Of a stretch of DNA of 64,000 nt, positions 8,931 through 18,348 are shown in pieces (position 1 is the stretch's first letter; each line of letters begins with the position of its first letter). The position numbers and the translations under genes are program-made. The stretch covers positions 45,723-109,722 of IMG/VR virus record IMGVR_UViG_3300042731_011319; one strand, given 5' to 3'. This stretch comes from a virus. The notes under the pieces are model-generated. The model ran no database searches, was not told the DNA's origin, and was given only the letters and a program-made list of their open reading frames with translations.

Positions 8931-9972
8931 TAAAAAATTTTTGTTTGTATAGACTAGCGGAAATTTCTTGAGATTTTACAAGAGATTCAATTTCTTTCTG
9001 GTAAAAAGCTTGATCAAAAATATACTCTTCGCTATCTAGATAATGTTTCCACTTTGGGAATTGATCAGATTGCATATCACCAAAATCATTAGCCAATGGA
9101 TGGTGTATAATGACATTGGATCGATCAAAATAATTTAATAATTTTAAATAACATTTAAACGACCCAATTCTACCCCGGTTAGAATCTTTGTCTTGATCGT
9201 TATTTAATGACAGAACGATTTTAGAGCAGCCACAAGAAACCAAAAAGCAGATCATTGCGGAAGAAATAGATGTGCCAAATAAAACTAATACATTCTTGAT
9301 GCCATGCTGGTGAAGATTCAATAAGTCGCCAATACTTTCCACAAGTATAATAGTTTCGGAATCATAAATAGATGATTGTATTGATTCTCCATAATCATTA
9401 GGAAGGTAAAAAGGGTAAATCCAAGATGATTTTTTACCTACATGCTTCCATTTTGGGCGATCTTTATTGCTTGGAGCCATGTCTCTTCCACTAAACCCAC
9501 AAATTAAGAAATCTGAATTATAAATAGGAAAAACAAATCTCTGGTACATCGAGCCTTCCGTGCATAGTCCAGAAGTAAAATTTCTTAAAACTATATCATC
9601 AATGCCCTTATTGTTGTAAAATTTGTAATGAGGCAATAGCCGATCAAGCATTGAAGTCGGGTATGTTTTTTCCATAATTAGCTTGGGTTGAGAGGGCTCG
9701 ACGATATTTGGTACATCAAAATCATATCCGCCAGTAATTTTTGAAATTTCATCCCTGTCGTTAGTTTGTAAAGTGGCTGAAACTAAAGACTCTAAAGGTA
9801 GATAGGATGAATTTTTAACATGATCTACCCATACTCCTGAGTCCTTATAAACTTGCAAAGCAGTTGGGTTAGTGCCACCTCTATAAATAGCATTTGTCCG
9901 CCAATGATTACCAAAATCAGATAATTTATAACCTAAATTTGTTAAGATATGTTTAATTTTTTCAGAGGTCAT
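8923..9972 (-). CDS. DNA primase, TOPRIM domain
   Basis: Synthesises RNA primers for replication. The TOPRIM core is visible: IILVESIGDLLNL supplies the catalytic Glu, and LSLNNDQDKD supplies the DxD metal site. The preceding RFVFPIYN...ICGFSGRD segment matches the RNA polymerase domain of DnaG-type phage primases. No CHC2 zinc-finger cysteines are seen at the N-terminus, where instead there is a WRTNAIYRGG...ALQVYKDSGVW segment. It overlaps the helicase gene by 4 bases, so the two proteins likely work as a pair at the fork. Confidence 0.88.
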   Translation of the reverse strand: MTSEKIKHILTNLGYKLSDFGNHWRTNAIYRGGTNPTALQVYKDSGVWVDHVKNSSYLPLESLVSATLQTNDRDEISKITGGYDFDVPNIVEPSQPKLIMEKTYPTSMLDRLLPHYKFYNNKGIDDIVLRNFTSGLCTEGSMYQRFVFPIYNSDFLICGFSGRDMAPSNKDRPKWKHVGKKSSWIYPFYLPNDYGESIQSSIYDSETIILVESIGDLLNLHQHGIKNVLVLFGTSISSAMICFLVSCGCSKIVLSLNNDQDKDSNRGRIGSFKCYLKLLNYFDRSNVIIHHPLANDFGDMQSDQFPKWKHYLDSEEYIFDQAFYQKEIESLVKSQEISASLYKQKFFND

Positions 9973-11468
9973 AAATCAAGTAAGGGGTCCATTGTACCTT
10001 GGCCGGTTAAAGAAACATCAACTTGAGAATCTACTACATCTTGAAGATCTCCAACTTCTGTAATATCAAAATTATCAAAATCTAAATTAATAAAATTTCT
10101 TTTTAAATCTCCTGTGGGCATACGAACGGGCTGTATTGCTCTATGTACATCTTCACCTAAGTGTCTGTATTTAAAGCATGTTAAACGATGTGTGCCAAAC
10201 TGATTATCTTCTTCTGCTAATTCATCCATTGTTTTTTGACGCAGGCCAAAGAGGTGTGAGCTGAATTGAGTGATGCGATCAGAAAGAGAAACTATACTAT
10301 CGTCTTCTACAATATTATCGGAGTGACGATTATTAGTTATACCAGTACGATTACTCTGAACACTAGTCATCATTGAAATCATTGGGTCTCCGTCACAAGT
10401 AATATCTCGCTGAATTAGTTTTTTAAATTTGTCAACCATTTCACCTACAACTTGCCATTCTGTTTTATTGCCGACATTTTCTGATGTAGTCTTGATATAG
10501 TCAAAGCTTAAGATCATTTTATTGCCTCGTTTAACATGACCATAGTAAAAATGCTTCACCATTTGAATCATTGTGTCAACTGGCATGCCGCCGACATTTT
10601 GATAATAAAACTGATAGTTTTTAATTAAAGGCCAAACACTTCTCACTTTGTTAACTATTTCTTCTCCGGCATTGCGCCACTGTCCAGTCTCTAGTAGGTG
10701 AAGTGGTATTTTAGATAAGGCAGCACATTGACGCATCATTAGTTCTTCTTTACTCATTTCACCATTATCTAAATGCAGAATAGGTATTCCTTCATTTTGA
10801 GAAACTTTTAAGCAGAAGTCCATAACGAATTGAGTTTTACCGACACCAGTACGAGCAACTATAGTAGTAATATTACCTGGCCGTAATAATGAACCATATA
10901 AACTATGCAATCTAGGATGAGGACCCCTTGGTCCAAATTCTGTTTGGGGGTTGTTGCCTCTAGCTTCAATCAATTCTTCCATTTCAGCGAAAACATTTTG
11001 AGGTGCATGATCTCCGTTTTCATATAAAGAACTGTTTTTAGAATAAAAAGATTCAGCTTGATGAAAGATGTGATCCATACCTTTTGCAGGATCTAAGTCT
11101 TTCATTTCTTTAATAACACCCTGTGCATTGCCTATGATTTCTCTCCGTAAAGACAATTTTTTGATCTCAACAGCTGATTCGGTTACTGATGAAATAGATG
11201 CACGTTTAAGTTTTAAGGCTCGAATGTAGTCAGATACATTGATGTTATCCTCAAAAGAAACTTGAGCTAGCCTAAGCCTTTCAGCTAAAATAACTTCATC
11301 TACAAAGTTGCCTGATTCATAATCAACACTTAGATGACTATAAATTATACGGTTTGGCTCAAAGAAAAAGTCTTTAGGTGAAATAAATGCGGCAATTTCA
11401 ACATACTTATCAGGATGATTAAGTAAGCCAGCAAGAAATTGCTTTTCAACTTCAGCAGAATATACCAT
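9969..11468 (-). CDS. dnaB: Replicative DNA helicase, DnaB-like
   Basis: A 499-residue hexameric helicase. The N-terminal DnaB domain begins SAEVEKQFLAGLLNHPDKY. Walker A is VARTGVGKTQFVMDF, Walker B is MILSFDYIK, and the later SVQSNRTG...DSIVSLSDRI stretch matches the downstream RecA-fold motifs. The start codon is preceded by a 27-base gap without a ribosome-binding site. It is followed at 4-base overlap by the primase gene, giving a helicase-primase pair. Confidence 0.93.
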   Translation of the reverse strand: MVYSAEVEKQFLAGLLNHPDKYVEIAAFISPKDFFFEPNRIIYSHLSVDYESGNFVDEVILAERLRLAQVSFEDNINVSDYIRALKLKRASISSVTESAVEIKKLSLRREIIGNAQGVIKEMKDLDPAKGMDHIFHQAESFYSKNSSLYENGDHAPQNVFAEMEELIEARGNNPQTEFGPRGPHPRLHSLYGSLLRPGNITTIVARTGVGKTQFVMDFCLKVSQNEGIPILHLDNGEMSKEELMMRQCAALSKIPLHLLETGQWRNAGEEIVNKVRSVWPLIKNYQFYYQNVGGMPVDTMIQMVKHFYYGHVKRGNKMILSFDYIKTTSENVGNKTEWQVVGEMVDKFKKLIQRDITCDGDPMISMMTSVQSNRTGITNNRHSDNIVEDDSIVSLSDRITQFSSHLFGLRQKTMDELAEEDNQFGTHRLTCFKYRHLGEDVHRAIQPVRMPTGDLKRNFINLDFDNFDITEVGDLQDVVDSQVDVSLTGQGTMDPLLDL

Positions 11469-11495
11469 GAGGCTATGTTAGCAGAAAAAAATCAA

Positions 11496-11774
11496 TTAGT
11501 CAACACCATTTTCTGGGTCATCGTTTTCTGCACCATACATTAAGTCAGATTCTTCTAAACTTAATAAGTATTTTTCTACAGCCTTTCGTAGTCCCATCTC
11601 AATAATTTGGTTTTGACATCGTGTGTAAACCATAGGGCTTCCATGTTGGTCTACATATGCAAGAAGAAATCCTTTATTATGATCAGCATCACCGGTTAAT
11701 TCGAAAATTTTCTCGAGCAAACTGTCGGGCAACTGAAAAGAATGAAAATTATTTGGATTAATTTCTTCGCTCAC
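11496..11774 (-). CDS. Hypothetical acidic small protein
   Basis: 92 residues, acidic at the C-terminus, with no recognised domain. It lies between the endonuclease and helicase genes in the same orientation with 20-30 base gaps, so it is probably part of the replication transcript. Confidence 0.55.
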   Translation of the reverse strand: MSEEINPNNFHSFQLPDSLLEKIFELTGDADHNKGFLLAYVDQHGSPMVYTRCQNQIIEMGLRKAVEKYLLSLEESDLMYGAENDDPENGVD

Positions 11775-11794
11775 AATAAATATTACACATAGTG

Positions 11795-12205
11795 TTATAA
11801 GATAACACCAAAAGATTCAAACAAATCCTTGGATAATACATCATTTGGATAAATTTCGACAAGCTTGATATTATTTAAGTCACAAAATTTTTGTTTATCA
11901 TTATCTCTTCTTATTTGACTTAGAAATGTAGACTTAGATTTTCCATGAAAAAATGGAGTATACTTCAAGTGTTGTCCGCCTTGCACTTCGATGGCTATAT
12001 TTTTATTAGAATTATAAAAATCAAAACTCATTTTAGTGCCAGCAATAGGAAATTCTTCAAATACTATATCCATATCCCAATAAGGCTTAATGAATTCTTT
12101 GACTGAATATTGCAGTTTGCTTCTACTTGATGCGCCCCATTTAATTAAATAAGATTTTGGTTTTTTTACTCGTTTGGTTGAACCTACTAATGTTTTAAAT
12201 ATCAT
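11795..12205 (-). CDS. PD-(D/E)XK-type endonuclease (DUF559/VSR-like)
   Basis: A 136-residue nuclease. SFDFYNSNKNIAIEVQGGQH gives the Asp and E-x-Q of the catalytic core; IRRDNDKQKFCDLNNIKLVEI matches the following helix and strand of Vsr-like and phage recombination endonucleases. It begins one base after the RecA-like gene stop. A role as a junction-resolving or repair nuclease alongside that recombinase is plausible from context; a homing nuclease is the alternative. Confidence 0.72.
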   Translation of the reverse strand: MIFKTLVGSTKRVKKPKSYLIKWGASSRSKLQYSVKEFIKPYWDMDIVFEEFPIAGTKMSFDFYNSNKNIAIEVQGGQHLKYTPFFHGKSKSTFLSQIRRDNDKQKFCDLNNIKLVEIYPNDVLSKDLFESFGVIL

Positions 12206-13330
12206 TTATGAGTTTTGTTGGTAAATCAATTCTTTAAAATGCTCAATAAGAAAAGAGCAAAGATCTGCAGAGCCTTCTAGCAAGGCATTTAATTTAGGTT
12301 CACCTTGAATTTTTTCTGGAAACTCGAGTTTATTAGATGCAAGTATATCAATAAAGTCTTGCTCGACAGAAATCCATGCCCCTTTTTTATTAATATAGCC
12401 CCATAGATATAACATATCAATTAGCTCTCTTTCTATCCATATAGATGTACCGTTAGTTCTTCCATATTTAATAGGATATTCTAGAGTATAGTTGGTTTTT
12501 TCATTGGGAGATTTTTTAACAGTAATCTTAGCAATATGACCCAATATTTTATTCTTTTGCTGATCAATGGGCTGAGTTTGATTCTCAAGTATTAAGTCTT
12601 TCTTAAACCGTGGCTCAAACTCAAGGATGTAATTTGCAAAATGCAGCAAGGCATTACCACCGGTTGCTGTAGTCTGGCGAATTGGGGCTTTGCTATAAGG
12701 GTCTAGTTTAATATCAGCACGAACCTGAGAAATGAATATAGCCATATGCCCTCGTTTAGCCAAGGCGATACTCATCTTTTGCATAAATTTAGCTCCAAGT
12801 AATGCACCTCCTGCAACCTTATGAGAGTCCTCGAAGCCCTTATTAAGGTCGTCTTTCATGATTAATCCATCAAGTGAATCTAGTATAAAGCAATACTTTG
12901 TGCCTTCGGGATTTTTGGCAACTAGAATCCTCATTAAATCAAGGACTGTTTCGTAAATGTTGCAATCAAAAACAAAGCATTTGCCACAATCCCATTCGTC
13001 TTCTTCGTATGTAAAATCGATTCCGCATCGAGCTCGCATTTCTTTGGATAAGCGTCCTTCAGCTTTAATATAAACGCCTTTAGAGTCTGGCATTTTCAGG
13101 AAGTTCTTCATAACCTCTAAAGCTTCAGAGCTTTTGCCGCCTTCATTCATTCCTGTAAAGCGATGCAGCCCAGGACCGAGTCCACCGTTCAATTCAAAAT
13201 CAACTTTTAAACTGCCAGAAGATACTTTATAATCAATTTCTTCTTCAAAATTATAATGATGCTCTTCATTCTGTTTAAGGAATGATTTTAATGCCTCTTT
13301 AGTCTCTGATGGTTCTAATGTTTTGCTCAT
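12206..13330 (-). CDS. RecA/UvsX-like recombinase
   Basis: A 374-residue strand-exchange ATPase. Walker A is FTGMNEGGKSSEALE, Walker B lies in KYCFILDSLDGLI, and FISQVRADI followed by TATGGNALLHFANYILEF corresponds to the RecA core containing the L2 DNA-binding loop. Filament formation on single-stranded DNA would drive phage recombination and replication restart. It overlaps the upstream small gene by 4 bases and is followed directly by the endonuclease gene. Confidence 0.9.
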   Translation of the reverse strand: MSKTLEPSETKEALKSFLKQNEEHHYNFEEEIDYKVSSGSLKVDFELNGGLGPGLHRFTGMNEGGKSSEALEVMKNFLKMPDSKGVYIKAEGRLSKEMRARCGIDFTYEEDEWDCGKCFVFDCNIYETVLDLMRILVAKNPEGTKYCFILDSLDGLIMKDDLNKGFEDSHKVAGGALLGAKFMQKMSIALAKRGHMAIFISQVRADIKLDPYSKAPIRQTTATGGNALLHFANYILEFEPRFKKDLILENQTQPIDQQKNKILGHIAKITVKKSPNEKTNYTLEYPIKYGRTNGTSIWIERELIDMLYLWGYINKKGAWISVEQDFIDILASNKLEFPEKIQGEPKLNALLEGSADLCSFLIEHFKELIYQQNS

Positions 13331-13659
13331 GATAAAAAGTCTCTCAATGTTTTGGGCCTATTGTCTATTTTAAAGTCTTCTCCACATTTTTCCCCTAATT
13401 TAAACTCTTTTTTTTCAGGGATATTGTATTTAAATAAATTATATTTTCTTTTTAATTCCTCGCTAAAGAATCCAGAACGAAGCACAATCATACTGTCGAG
13501 TTTTTTGCTAAAAGTTAAACCTTGCCAGAATTTAAATTCAGGATATAGTTCTAATAAAATATTAAAAGTTTTAATTTCTCGACCCCAGAATAAGCGTTTT
13601 TGCTTCTCTGGAATATTGATTAAATTCTCAATTATTTTTTTCTTTTCAGTGTGAGTCAC
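13327..13659 (-). CDS. Hypothetical protein upstream of recA-like gene
   Basis: 110 residues, rich in Lys and Phe, with no recognised domain. The stop overlaps the recombinase start by 4 bases (ATGA), so it is very likely co-translated with it. A recombination mediator role is a guess from coupling alone. Confidence 0.6.
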   Translation of the reverse strand: MTHTEKKKIIENLINIPEKQKRLFWGREIKTFNILLELYPEFKFWQGLTFSKKLDSMIVLRSGFFSEELKRKYNLFKYNIPEKKEFKLGEKCGEDFKIDNRPKTLRDFLS

Positions 13660-13696
13660 TGAATAAAGATAACAAATAAATGTTTAAAAGTCAAGT

Positions 13697-14002
13697 TTAT
13701 TTAGGTCTAAAGCCAGAATCGTAATCACCTACAATTTGAGACGACAATCCGAAAGTATATAATTTTCTATTTAATTCGCGACCTGTGTGGTTGTTGTAAT
13801 AGTTTGTTTGACTAGAGTCTGCGGATAAAATAGTATTAATTCTACTGCGAATATCACTAAGCTTAGCTGATAAAATGTCGGGAGTGGATATAGAGTGAAT
13901 TTCTTGCAATAAACTAGGTAAGGTGTCTTCCATAAATATATGTACACTATCTTCGCTTGCTTGGGATTGCATAAAATCCCACCACCATGAAACAAAGATC
14001 AA
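13697..14002 (-). CDS. Hypothetical small protein
   Basis: Up to 101 residues. The longest frame overlaps the preceding holin-like gene by 56 bases. ATG codons at 13972 (preceded by GGTGGTGGG, a rare possible ribosome-binding site) and 13933 (14 bases past the neighbour's stop) are better start candidates. No domain is recognised; the middle is helical (LLQEIHSISTPDILSAKL). Confidence 0.5.
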   Translation of the reverse strand: MIFVSWWWDFMQSQASEDSVHIFMEDTLPSLLQEIHSISTPDILSAKLSDIRSRINTILSADSSQTNYYNNHTGRELNRKLYTFGLSSQIVGDYDSGFRPK

Positions 14003-14381
14003 TAAAAGAAGAAAGCATTAAGCCTCCCGTAAGCTTAACAACTTCCCAGTCTTTACCACCAAAAATCCAGCTGAAAAGCCCCCATTTTGAGCTCTCGCCC
14101 CTTGGCACGATAATTTCATAAGAAATATCAGGGTTATGAGCATAATAAACCATTAAATAACACATGGTAAAAGTAATAGACATAAACAGTATCCTGCGAG
14201 TAATCTTTACAAATGGGTCACTAGCCTGCTGAGCTTGATTGTCAAGCATTGCCCTCATCATTTCATTGTCTCTGGCGGCGAGCATCATCTGATCTTGGCG
14301 TTTTTGTTCGAGCCAAGCATTTACTAGGTTGCAGGCTAGTTTTATTCCAGCCCCTAAAATAGTATTAAAGATGGGACCCAT
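13947..14381 (-). CDS. Holin-like small membrane protein
   Basis: 144 residues: a weakly hydrophobic N-terminal segment (residues 1-20), a charged helix with many Met and Gln, one membrane segment near 62-82, and another near 115-137, ending in SKRR. Similar two-segment proteins occur in other marine phages and are often listed as holin candidates. No endolysin is seen in the window, so lysis function is unproven. It shares a base with the next upstream gene's stop. Confidence 0.6.
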   Translation of the reverse strand: MGPIFNTILGAGIKLACNLVNAWLEQKRQDQMMLAARDNEMMRAMLDNQAQQASDPFVKITRRILFMSITFTMCYLMVYYAHNPDISYEIIVPRGESSKWGLFSWIFGGKDWEVVKLTGGLMLSSFIDLCFMVVGFYAIPSKRR

Positions 14382-14572
14382 TAGTCTGGGATACTATCGT
14401 AATCAGCTTTGCTGCAGAATTTAGTTAACTTTGTGCCATCATCAACTGCTTTTAAGCAATACCTAATAGAGAGCTTACCTGTTTTGGTAGTTTTTTCGAT
14501 AGTATGCTTGGTTACATCTGACTCAGAGATTTGAACCTTTTCTTTTTTCTTTACATTGTAGAACTCGATCAT
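14381..14572 (-). CDS. Small conserved-type phage protein
   Basis: 63 residues, beginning MIEFYNVKKKEKVQI and containing two cysteines. I recall similar short proteins in other marine phages, without a known function. Its stop overlaps the start of the holin-like gene by one base. Confidence 0.6.
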   Translation of the reverse strand: MIEFYNVKKKEKVQISESDVTKHTIEKTTKTGKLSIRYCLKAVDDGTKLTKFCSKADYDSIPD

Positions 14573-14584
14573 AATATTCGGGGT

Positions 14585-15577
14585 TTAATATCCGTCAGAA
14601 TCATTACAATTCTGCATTTGATTATAAATCCATTCGTATGTTTTTTCAAGTCCATCTTCAAGAGTAATCGATGGAGCCCAGCCAAGAACTTCTTTGATCA
14701 TAGTATTGTCACTATTGCGGCCACGAACCCCCTGGGGTGCATCCAGATTATAGTTGCGTTTTAATTTAAGCCCAGCAATACCTTCAACAATATCAACAAG
14801 TTGATTGATTGAAACCATACGGTCGCTTCCAAGATTCAATGGGCGGGAGTCTCCCTTGTTCCACATTAGTTCCATGCCAGTAATGCAATCATCAATAAAC
14901 ATAAAAGAACGGGTCTGTTCGCCGTCTCCCCAAATTTCGATTTCATGCTTACCACTCATTTTAGCCTCAATAACTTTACGGCAGATTGCAGCAGGAGCTT
15001 TCTCTCTACCACCTCTCCATGTGCCGAAAGGTCCATAAACGTTATGGTAACGACAGGTGCGAGAATCAATATCAAAATCTTTTCCGTAATAGTAGGTGAT
15101 GAGTTCGCTAAATAACTTCTCCCATCCATAACCATCGTCTGGATTAGCTGGAAATACATCAGATTCTTTGAGGGCTTGAGACTCTTGGTCTTTAATTTCA
15201 GACTGAATTGCAGCAGGATAAACACAAGCAGTAGAGCTATAAAGAACTTCTTTTACTCCATTATCTCGTGCAGCCATCATCATATGAGTCTGGATAAGTA
15301 CATTTTCCATACAAAGGGCTTGGTTGTGCTCGACGAAACCCATGCCGCCCATATTACAAGCAAGGTTATAAATTCGGTCAACTCCAACACTTAGCTTATA
15401 GCAATGATTTTTTTCTTGGAGGTTACAATCAGGATGATTTTCGGCCGCGTCAAATGTCTGATACCACATATCTGCGGGCTTAATATCGGCCGCAATAACT
15501 TCGTGCCCTTGGGCCAATAAATCTTTAACTAAATAACCAGCAATAAAGCCGCCTGCTCCTCCAACTAGTATTTTCAT
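14585..15577 (-). CDS. GDP-mannose 3,5-epimerase-like SDR enzyme
   Basis: A 330-residue extended SDR. It has a GGAGGFIAGYL Rossmann motif, the CNMGGMGF segment, YGWEKL carrying the catalytic Tyr/Lys, and YHNVYGPFGTWRGGREKAPAA and FIDDC motifs. From memory this matches plant GDP-mannose 3,5-epimerase (GME) along its length, much better than ordinary UDP-sugar epimerases. GME converts GDP-D-mannose to GDP-L-galactose and GDP-L-gulose. It is the last gene of the glycan cluster, overlapped by 4 bases by the glycosyltransferase upstream. Substrate assignment is by resemblance. Confidence 0.82.
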   Translation of the reverse strand: MKILVGGAGGFIAGYLVKDLLAQGHEVIAADIKPADMWYQTFDAAENHPDCNLQEKNHCYKLSVGVDRIYNLACNMGGMGFVEHNQALCMENVLIQTHMMMAARDNGVKEVLYSSTACVYPAAIQSEIKDQESQALKESDVFPANPDDGYGWEKLFSELITYYYGKDFDIDSRTCRYHNVYGPFGTWRGGREKAPAAICRKVIEAKMSGKHEIEIWGDGEQTRSFMFIDDCITGMELMWNKGDSRPLNLGSDRMVSINQLVDIVEGIAGLKLKRNYNLDAPQGVRGRNSDNTMIKEVLGWAPSITLEDGLEKTYEWIYNQMQNCNDSDGY

Positions 15578-16356
15578 TTTATATGTTTTTTTATAGTGTC
15601 ATCGAAATCTTCTAATTCACATTCTGCTTTATAATGGTTAAACCAAATTTCTTCATCATCTTTAAATGATTTAATCTTAGACCCATGAAACTTAGCACTA
15701 TGTATTGATAGCCTTTTAATTCTTTCTCGATCAGGAGGATTTATTAGCCATTTTTGTGATCCATCTAGATAAAGACCGCAATTTGAGTATATATCTCTTA
15801 CTGATTGATTTCTGATTCTTTGGGTATAGGTTTTACCGTAAAACTCAAAATAATTAAAACCGTTATTGTCTGAAATAAAATCTTGAATGGAATCGTGATT
15901 CCTTAATACCATATATTCGTCTGGGTCTATGTTTAGTATCCATGACTCAGGGCGTTGTAGCATATCCCAATACATTTTAACTTGACAAGAAGGGTGGCCA
16001 CTATTATGGTCAACCCCATAAACCCAGGGAACTTCATGTACATTGGGGTACTTTGATATAACTTCGTTAAATTTAGAAAGTATATCATCATCAGAAAAAT
16101 CATGGAAATAATCTAAATTAGGCTTGCAGCCCCATACCATTTTTTCTGGAGCAGTTCTTAAGGATTCCCTTCTTTCTAATTCTTCTTTTTTTATGTTTTT
16201 CCAATACGCGTTTTGGTCAGAAATGGAAGTTAGCCCATTATTATAAATGTATATTGAATTTATGCCCAAGCTTAAATGGTGATCTATCCATTCTTCTAAA
16301 AAGAAAACTTCTTTTCGAAGTAAAATTACTGCGCACAATGTAACTGAGTTATTCAT
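15574..16356 (-). CDS. Glycosyltransferase, GT92/DUF23-like
   Basis: A 260-residue GT-A fold enzyme. The N-terminus LRKEVFFLEEWIDHHLSLGINSIYIYNN is the classic opening of the GT92/GT2-related 'FLEEWIxHHxxxG' family, and ILNIDPDEYM supplies the acidic metal motif. A late HSAKFHGSKIKSF segment carries the histidines seen in this family. It probably transfers a galactose-like sugar, but the substrate is not readable. It overlaps genes on both sides. Confidence 0.8.
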   Translation of the reverse strand: MNNSVTLCAVILLRKEVFFLEEWIDHHLSLGINSIYIYNNGLTSISDQNAYWKNIKKEELERRESLRTAPEKMVWGCKPNLDYFHDFSDDDILSKFNEVISKYPNVHEVPWVYGVDHNSGHPSCQVKMYWDMLQRPESWILNIDPDEYMVLRNHDSIQDFISDNNGFNYFEFYGKTYTQRIRNQSVRDIYSNCGLYLDGSQKWLINPPDRERIKRLSIHSAKFHGSKIKSFKDDEEIWFNHYKAECELEDFDDTIKKHIK

Positions 16357-17179
16357 CTTTTATATTTTCTACCCAATAATTAAAGTCTAATGTTTTATAA
16401 TAAGGTTTTATTTTTTTAGATAATATATTATACTGTTCATTTAAGAAATTTTCAGTAATTTTTTGATAATCTTTTTGGTGATCTAAGAATAAAATTGGCA
16501 ATTCAGAGTGATCAAATTGATTATACATGGGATCTTTTATAACGATAGGTATGGCTCCACAATAAAGGGTGTCATAGAATCTAAACGAATCAGGCGCTGT
16601 ACCCCTGGGGCATATAACAAACTTACTCCTTCTTAATTTAATAAAAAAATCTTCATTAGACATAAACCAAGAGCGCTTTGAGCCATTAAGACCTCTTAGG
16701 CCAATATTTTCCAGGGTATAAATGGGGTTGTCTTTTATAAATAAATAAATAGCCTTTCGGATCCAGCTTGTATTTAATGAAAAGTTGCCGTAAACTAAAA
16801 TATCGCGATCCCTCTTTTGAGTACTTTTGTGAAAACAATCTCTTGCCCTAAAATCTCTGCCCATTGGAAGAAACTTAATAATGTCGTGAGTATAGTCGAC
16901 ATTATTGCAATAAATTTTTTTAATGTTATCAGGTATGTCTATATCTTTACTTAAGCAGCGATCTGTTTTGCCGCAAATAATTGAGTAAATAAATGGTTTT
17001 TTAGATATAGGTTCAAAATATTCAAGTATCTTTTGAGGGTTAAAGGTATGCCTATGGCTGCCAATAAAAATAATAGAATCTTGGTTTGGTATATCTTTGG
17101 CAGAGTTAACGGTAATAATACCGTTTTTTTTAAAAAAGGTTTCGTTAAATAAAAGCAGTATATCTTCCATTGGAAGCAT
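16349..17179 (-). CDS. Exostosin-like glycosyltransferase (GT47-type)
   Basis: 276 residues. The diagnostic stretch is KFVICPRGTAPDSFRFYDTL followed by CGAIPIVI, the nucleotide-sugar binding signature of exostosin/GT47 proteins, near residues 190-220. The N-terminal half is a divergent Rossmann-like domain. Exostosin-like enzymes are chiefly known from eukaryotes and some bacteria and giant viruses. It overlaps the GT92-like gene by 8 bases. Confidence 0.78.
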   Translation of the reverse strand: MLPMEDILLLFNETFFKKNGIITVNSAKDIPNQDSIIFIGSHRHTFNPQKILEYFEPISKKPFIYSIICGKTDRCLSKDIDIPDNIKKIYCNNVDYTHDIIKFLPMGRDFRARDCFHKSTQKRDRDILVYGNFSLNTSWIRKAIYLFIKDNPIYTLENIGLRGLNGSKRSWFMSNEDFFIKLRRSKFVICPRGTAPDSFRFYDTLYCGAIPIVIKDPMYNQFDHSELPILFLDHQKDYQKITENFLNEQYNILSKKIKPYYKTLDFNYWVENIKDE

Positions 17180-17757
17180 TACTTTTTTTGAATGCAGAAT
17201 TGATCTTGCTGGTTGTCGAAATCCTCTATTTCGTCGAAACGGTCTTCGAGGAAACTATCAACTGCGGGCACTACACCGAAATCTAATAATCTTACTTGAG
17301 TATCACCGTCGATATATGCATTACCGCATAAAAACCCTTGAGGCTTTAATTTAGTCCACCAGATGTCAAGGTCTTGGCTTACAAAAGAATAGGAATGGTT
17401 AGCATCCAAGTATATCCAATCTAGTGATTCGTCTTCAAATTGATGAAGCGCATCAACAGAATATTTTTTGATGATATTTACCTTTGGCTCTGTAGAAAAT
17501 CTAGAGGAAACTTCTTTGAAAATTTCGTCCATATCATCTTGTGGAATAGCATGCCATCTAGCAGGAATATCCATAATACTATCCCAAGGATCAATTAGAT
17601 TTAATTCTGAAGGGGATTGATCTAAGATACAAGATGAGAAATCGCCTTTGAATACTCCTACTTCCACACATTTGGAGTTAGGAGTAATTAGTTCTAATAA
17701 GGACTTTCGGCCGCTAGATAATTCAAAATAATAAGGAAGTGGAAATTGATCTGTCAT
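17179..17757 (-). CDS. Class I SAM-dependent methyltransferase
   Basis: 192 residues. CVEVGVFKGDFSS is motif I, LNLIDPWDS is motif II, and LDWIYLDANHSYSFVSQDL matches the 'D..HSYE.v..Dl' of the Methyltransf_24 group associated with glycan gene clusters. It could methylate a sugar. It shares one base with the exostosin-like gene and lies 3 bases after a sulfotransferase gene. Confidence 0.8.
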   Translation of the reverse strand: MTDQFPLPYYFELSSGRKSLLELITPNSKCVEVGVFKGDFSSCILDQSPSELNLIDPWDSIMDIPARWHAIPQDDMDEIFKEVSSRFSTEPKVNIIKKYSVDALHQFEDESLDWIYLDANHSYSFVSQDLDIWWTKLKPQGFLCGNAYIDGDTQVRLLDFGVVPAVDSFLEDRFDEIEDFDNQQDQFCIQKK

Positions 17758-17760
17758 TGG

Positions 17761-18348
17761 TTAAAATTGGTAATTATATTTATTAATATCCCCTTGATAT
17801 ATATTATACACAGCTCTTTTACTATCTTCCATATATAATTTTCTATAGTCTGAATTATTTGTTGAGTTAATTTTACGAAGATTAGTTCTTGGTAGTTGAA
17901 GTTTTTTTAAAATGTATGCATAGTCTTCTTGAATGTTTTCAAATCTAGCAAGATAATCAATATTAGAATCAAGGAAATAATCATAAGCTTGAAAATGGAT
18001 GCCAGATTGAAAAGAACCCTCTTCCCGTTTCATTAGTTTCATGAAGTCAGGGATATGATTGACGAATTCATTAAAATCCATTTCGTTTGCAGCATCTGAT
18101 ATAATGCTATTTCTTTTATACCAATGATGTCCTGGTTTTAGTTTGCGAAAATATTTATACGCCGAAACTACCCGATCATATGGATTGCGAATAAAAGTAA
18201 ACGAAAAATAATTAGAATGTTCAGAGTGATAAGACATTGGGGAATGACCAGAAAACCCAAGCGACTCTAAGTTAAGCTGTTGATTAATTGAACTGCCAGC
18301 GCACTTTGGTATGTGGATGAAAATACATTTGTGTTTGTGATTTATCAT
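17761..18348 (-). CDS. Carbohydrate sulfotransferase 1
   Basis: 195 residues of the Sulfotransfer_2 type. HIPKCAGSS (residues 12-20) is the 5'-phosphosulfate-binding loop for PAPS, and FIRNPYDRVVSAYKYF is the 3'-phosphate site. A DYLARFENIQEDY segment precedes the C-terminal region, as in bacterial heparan- or chondroitin-type sulfotransferases. Starts MINHKHKCIFIHIP, nearly the same as three other sulfotransferases in this cluster, indicating paralogy. PAPS would have to come from the host. Confidence 0.87.
   Translation of the reverse strand: MINHKHKCIFIHIPKCAGSSINQQLNLESLGFSGHSPMSYHSEHSNYFSFTFIRNPYDRVVSAYKYFRKLKPGHHWYKRNSIISDAANEMDFNEFVNHIPDFMKLMKREEGSFQSGIHFQAYDYFLDSNIDYLARFENIQEDYAYILKKLQLPRTNLRKINSTNNSDYRKLYMEDSKRAVYNIYQGDINKYNYQF

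Noticed and set aside
13771-13995. Minus-strand 74-aa ORF
   Set aside because: Out-of-frame shadow within the small protein and holin-like genes; no better coding evidence.
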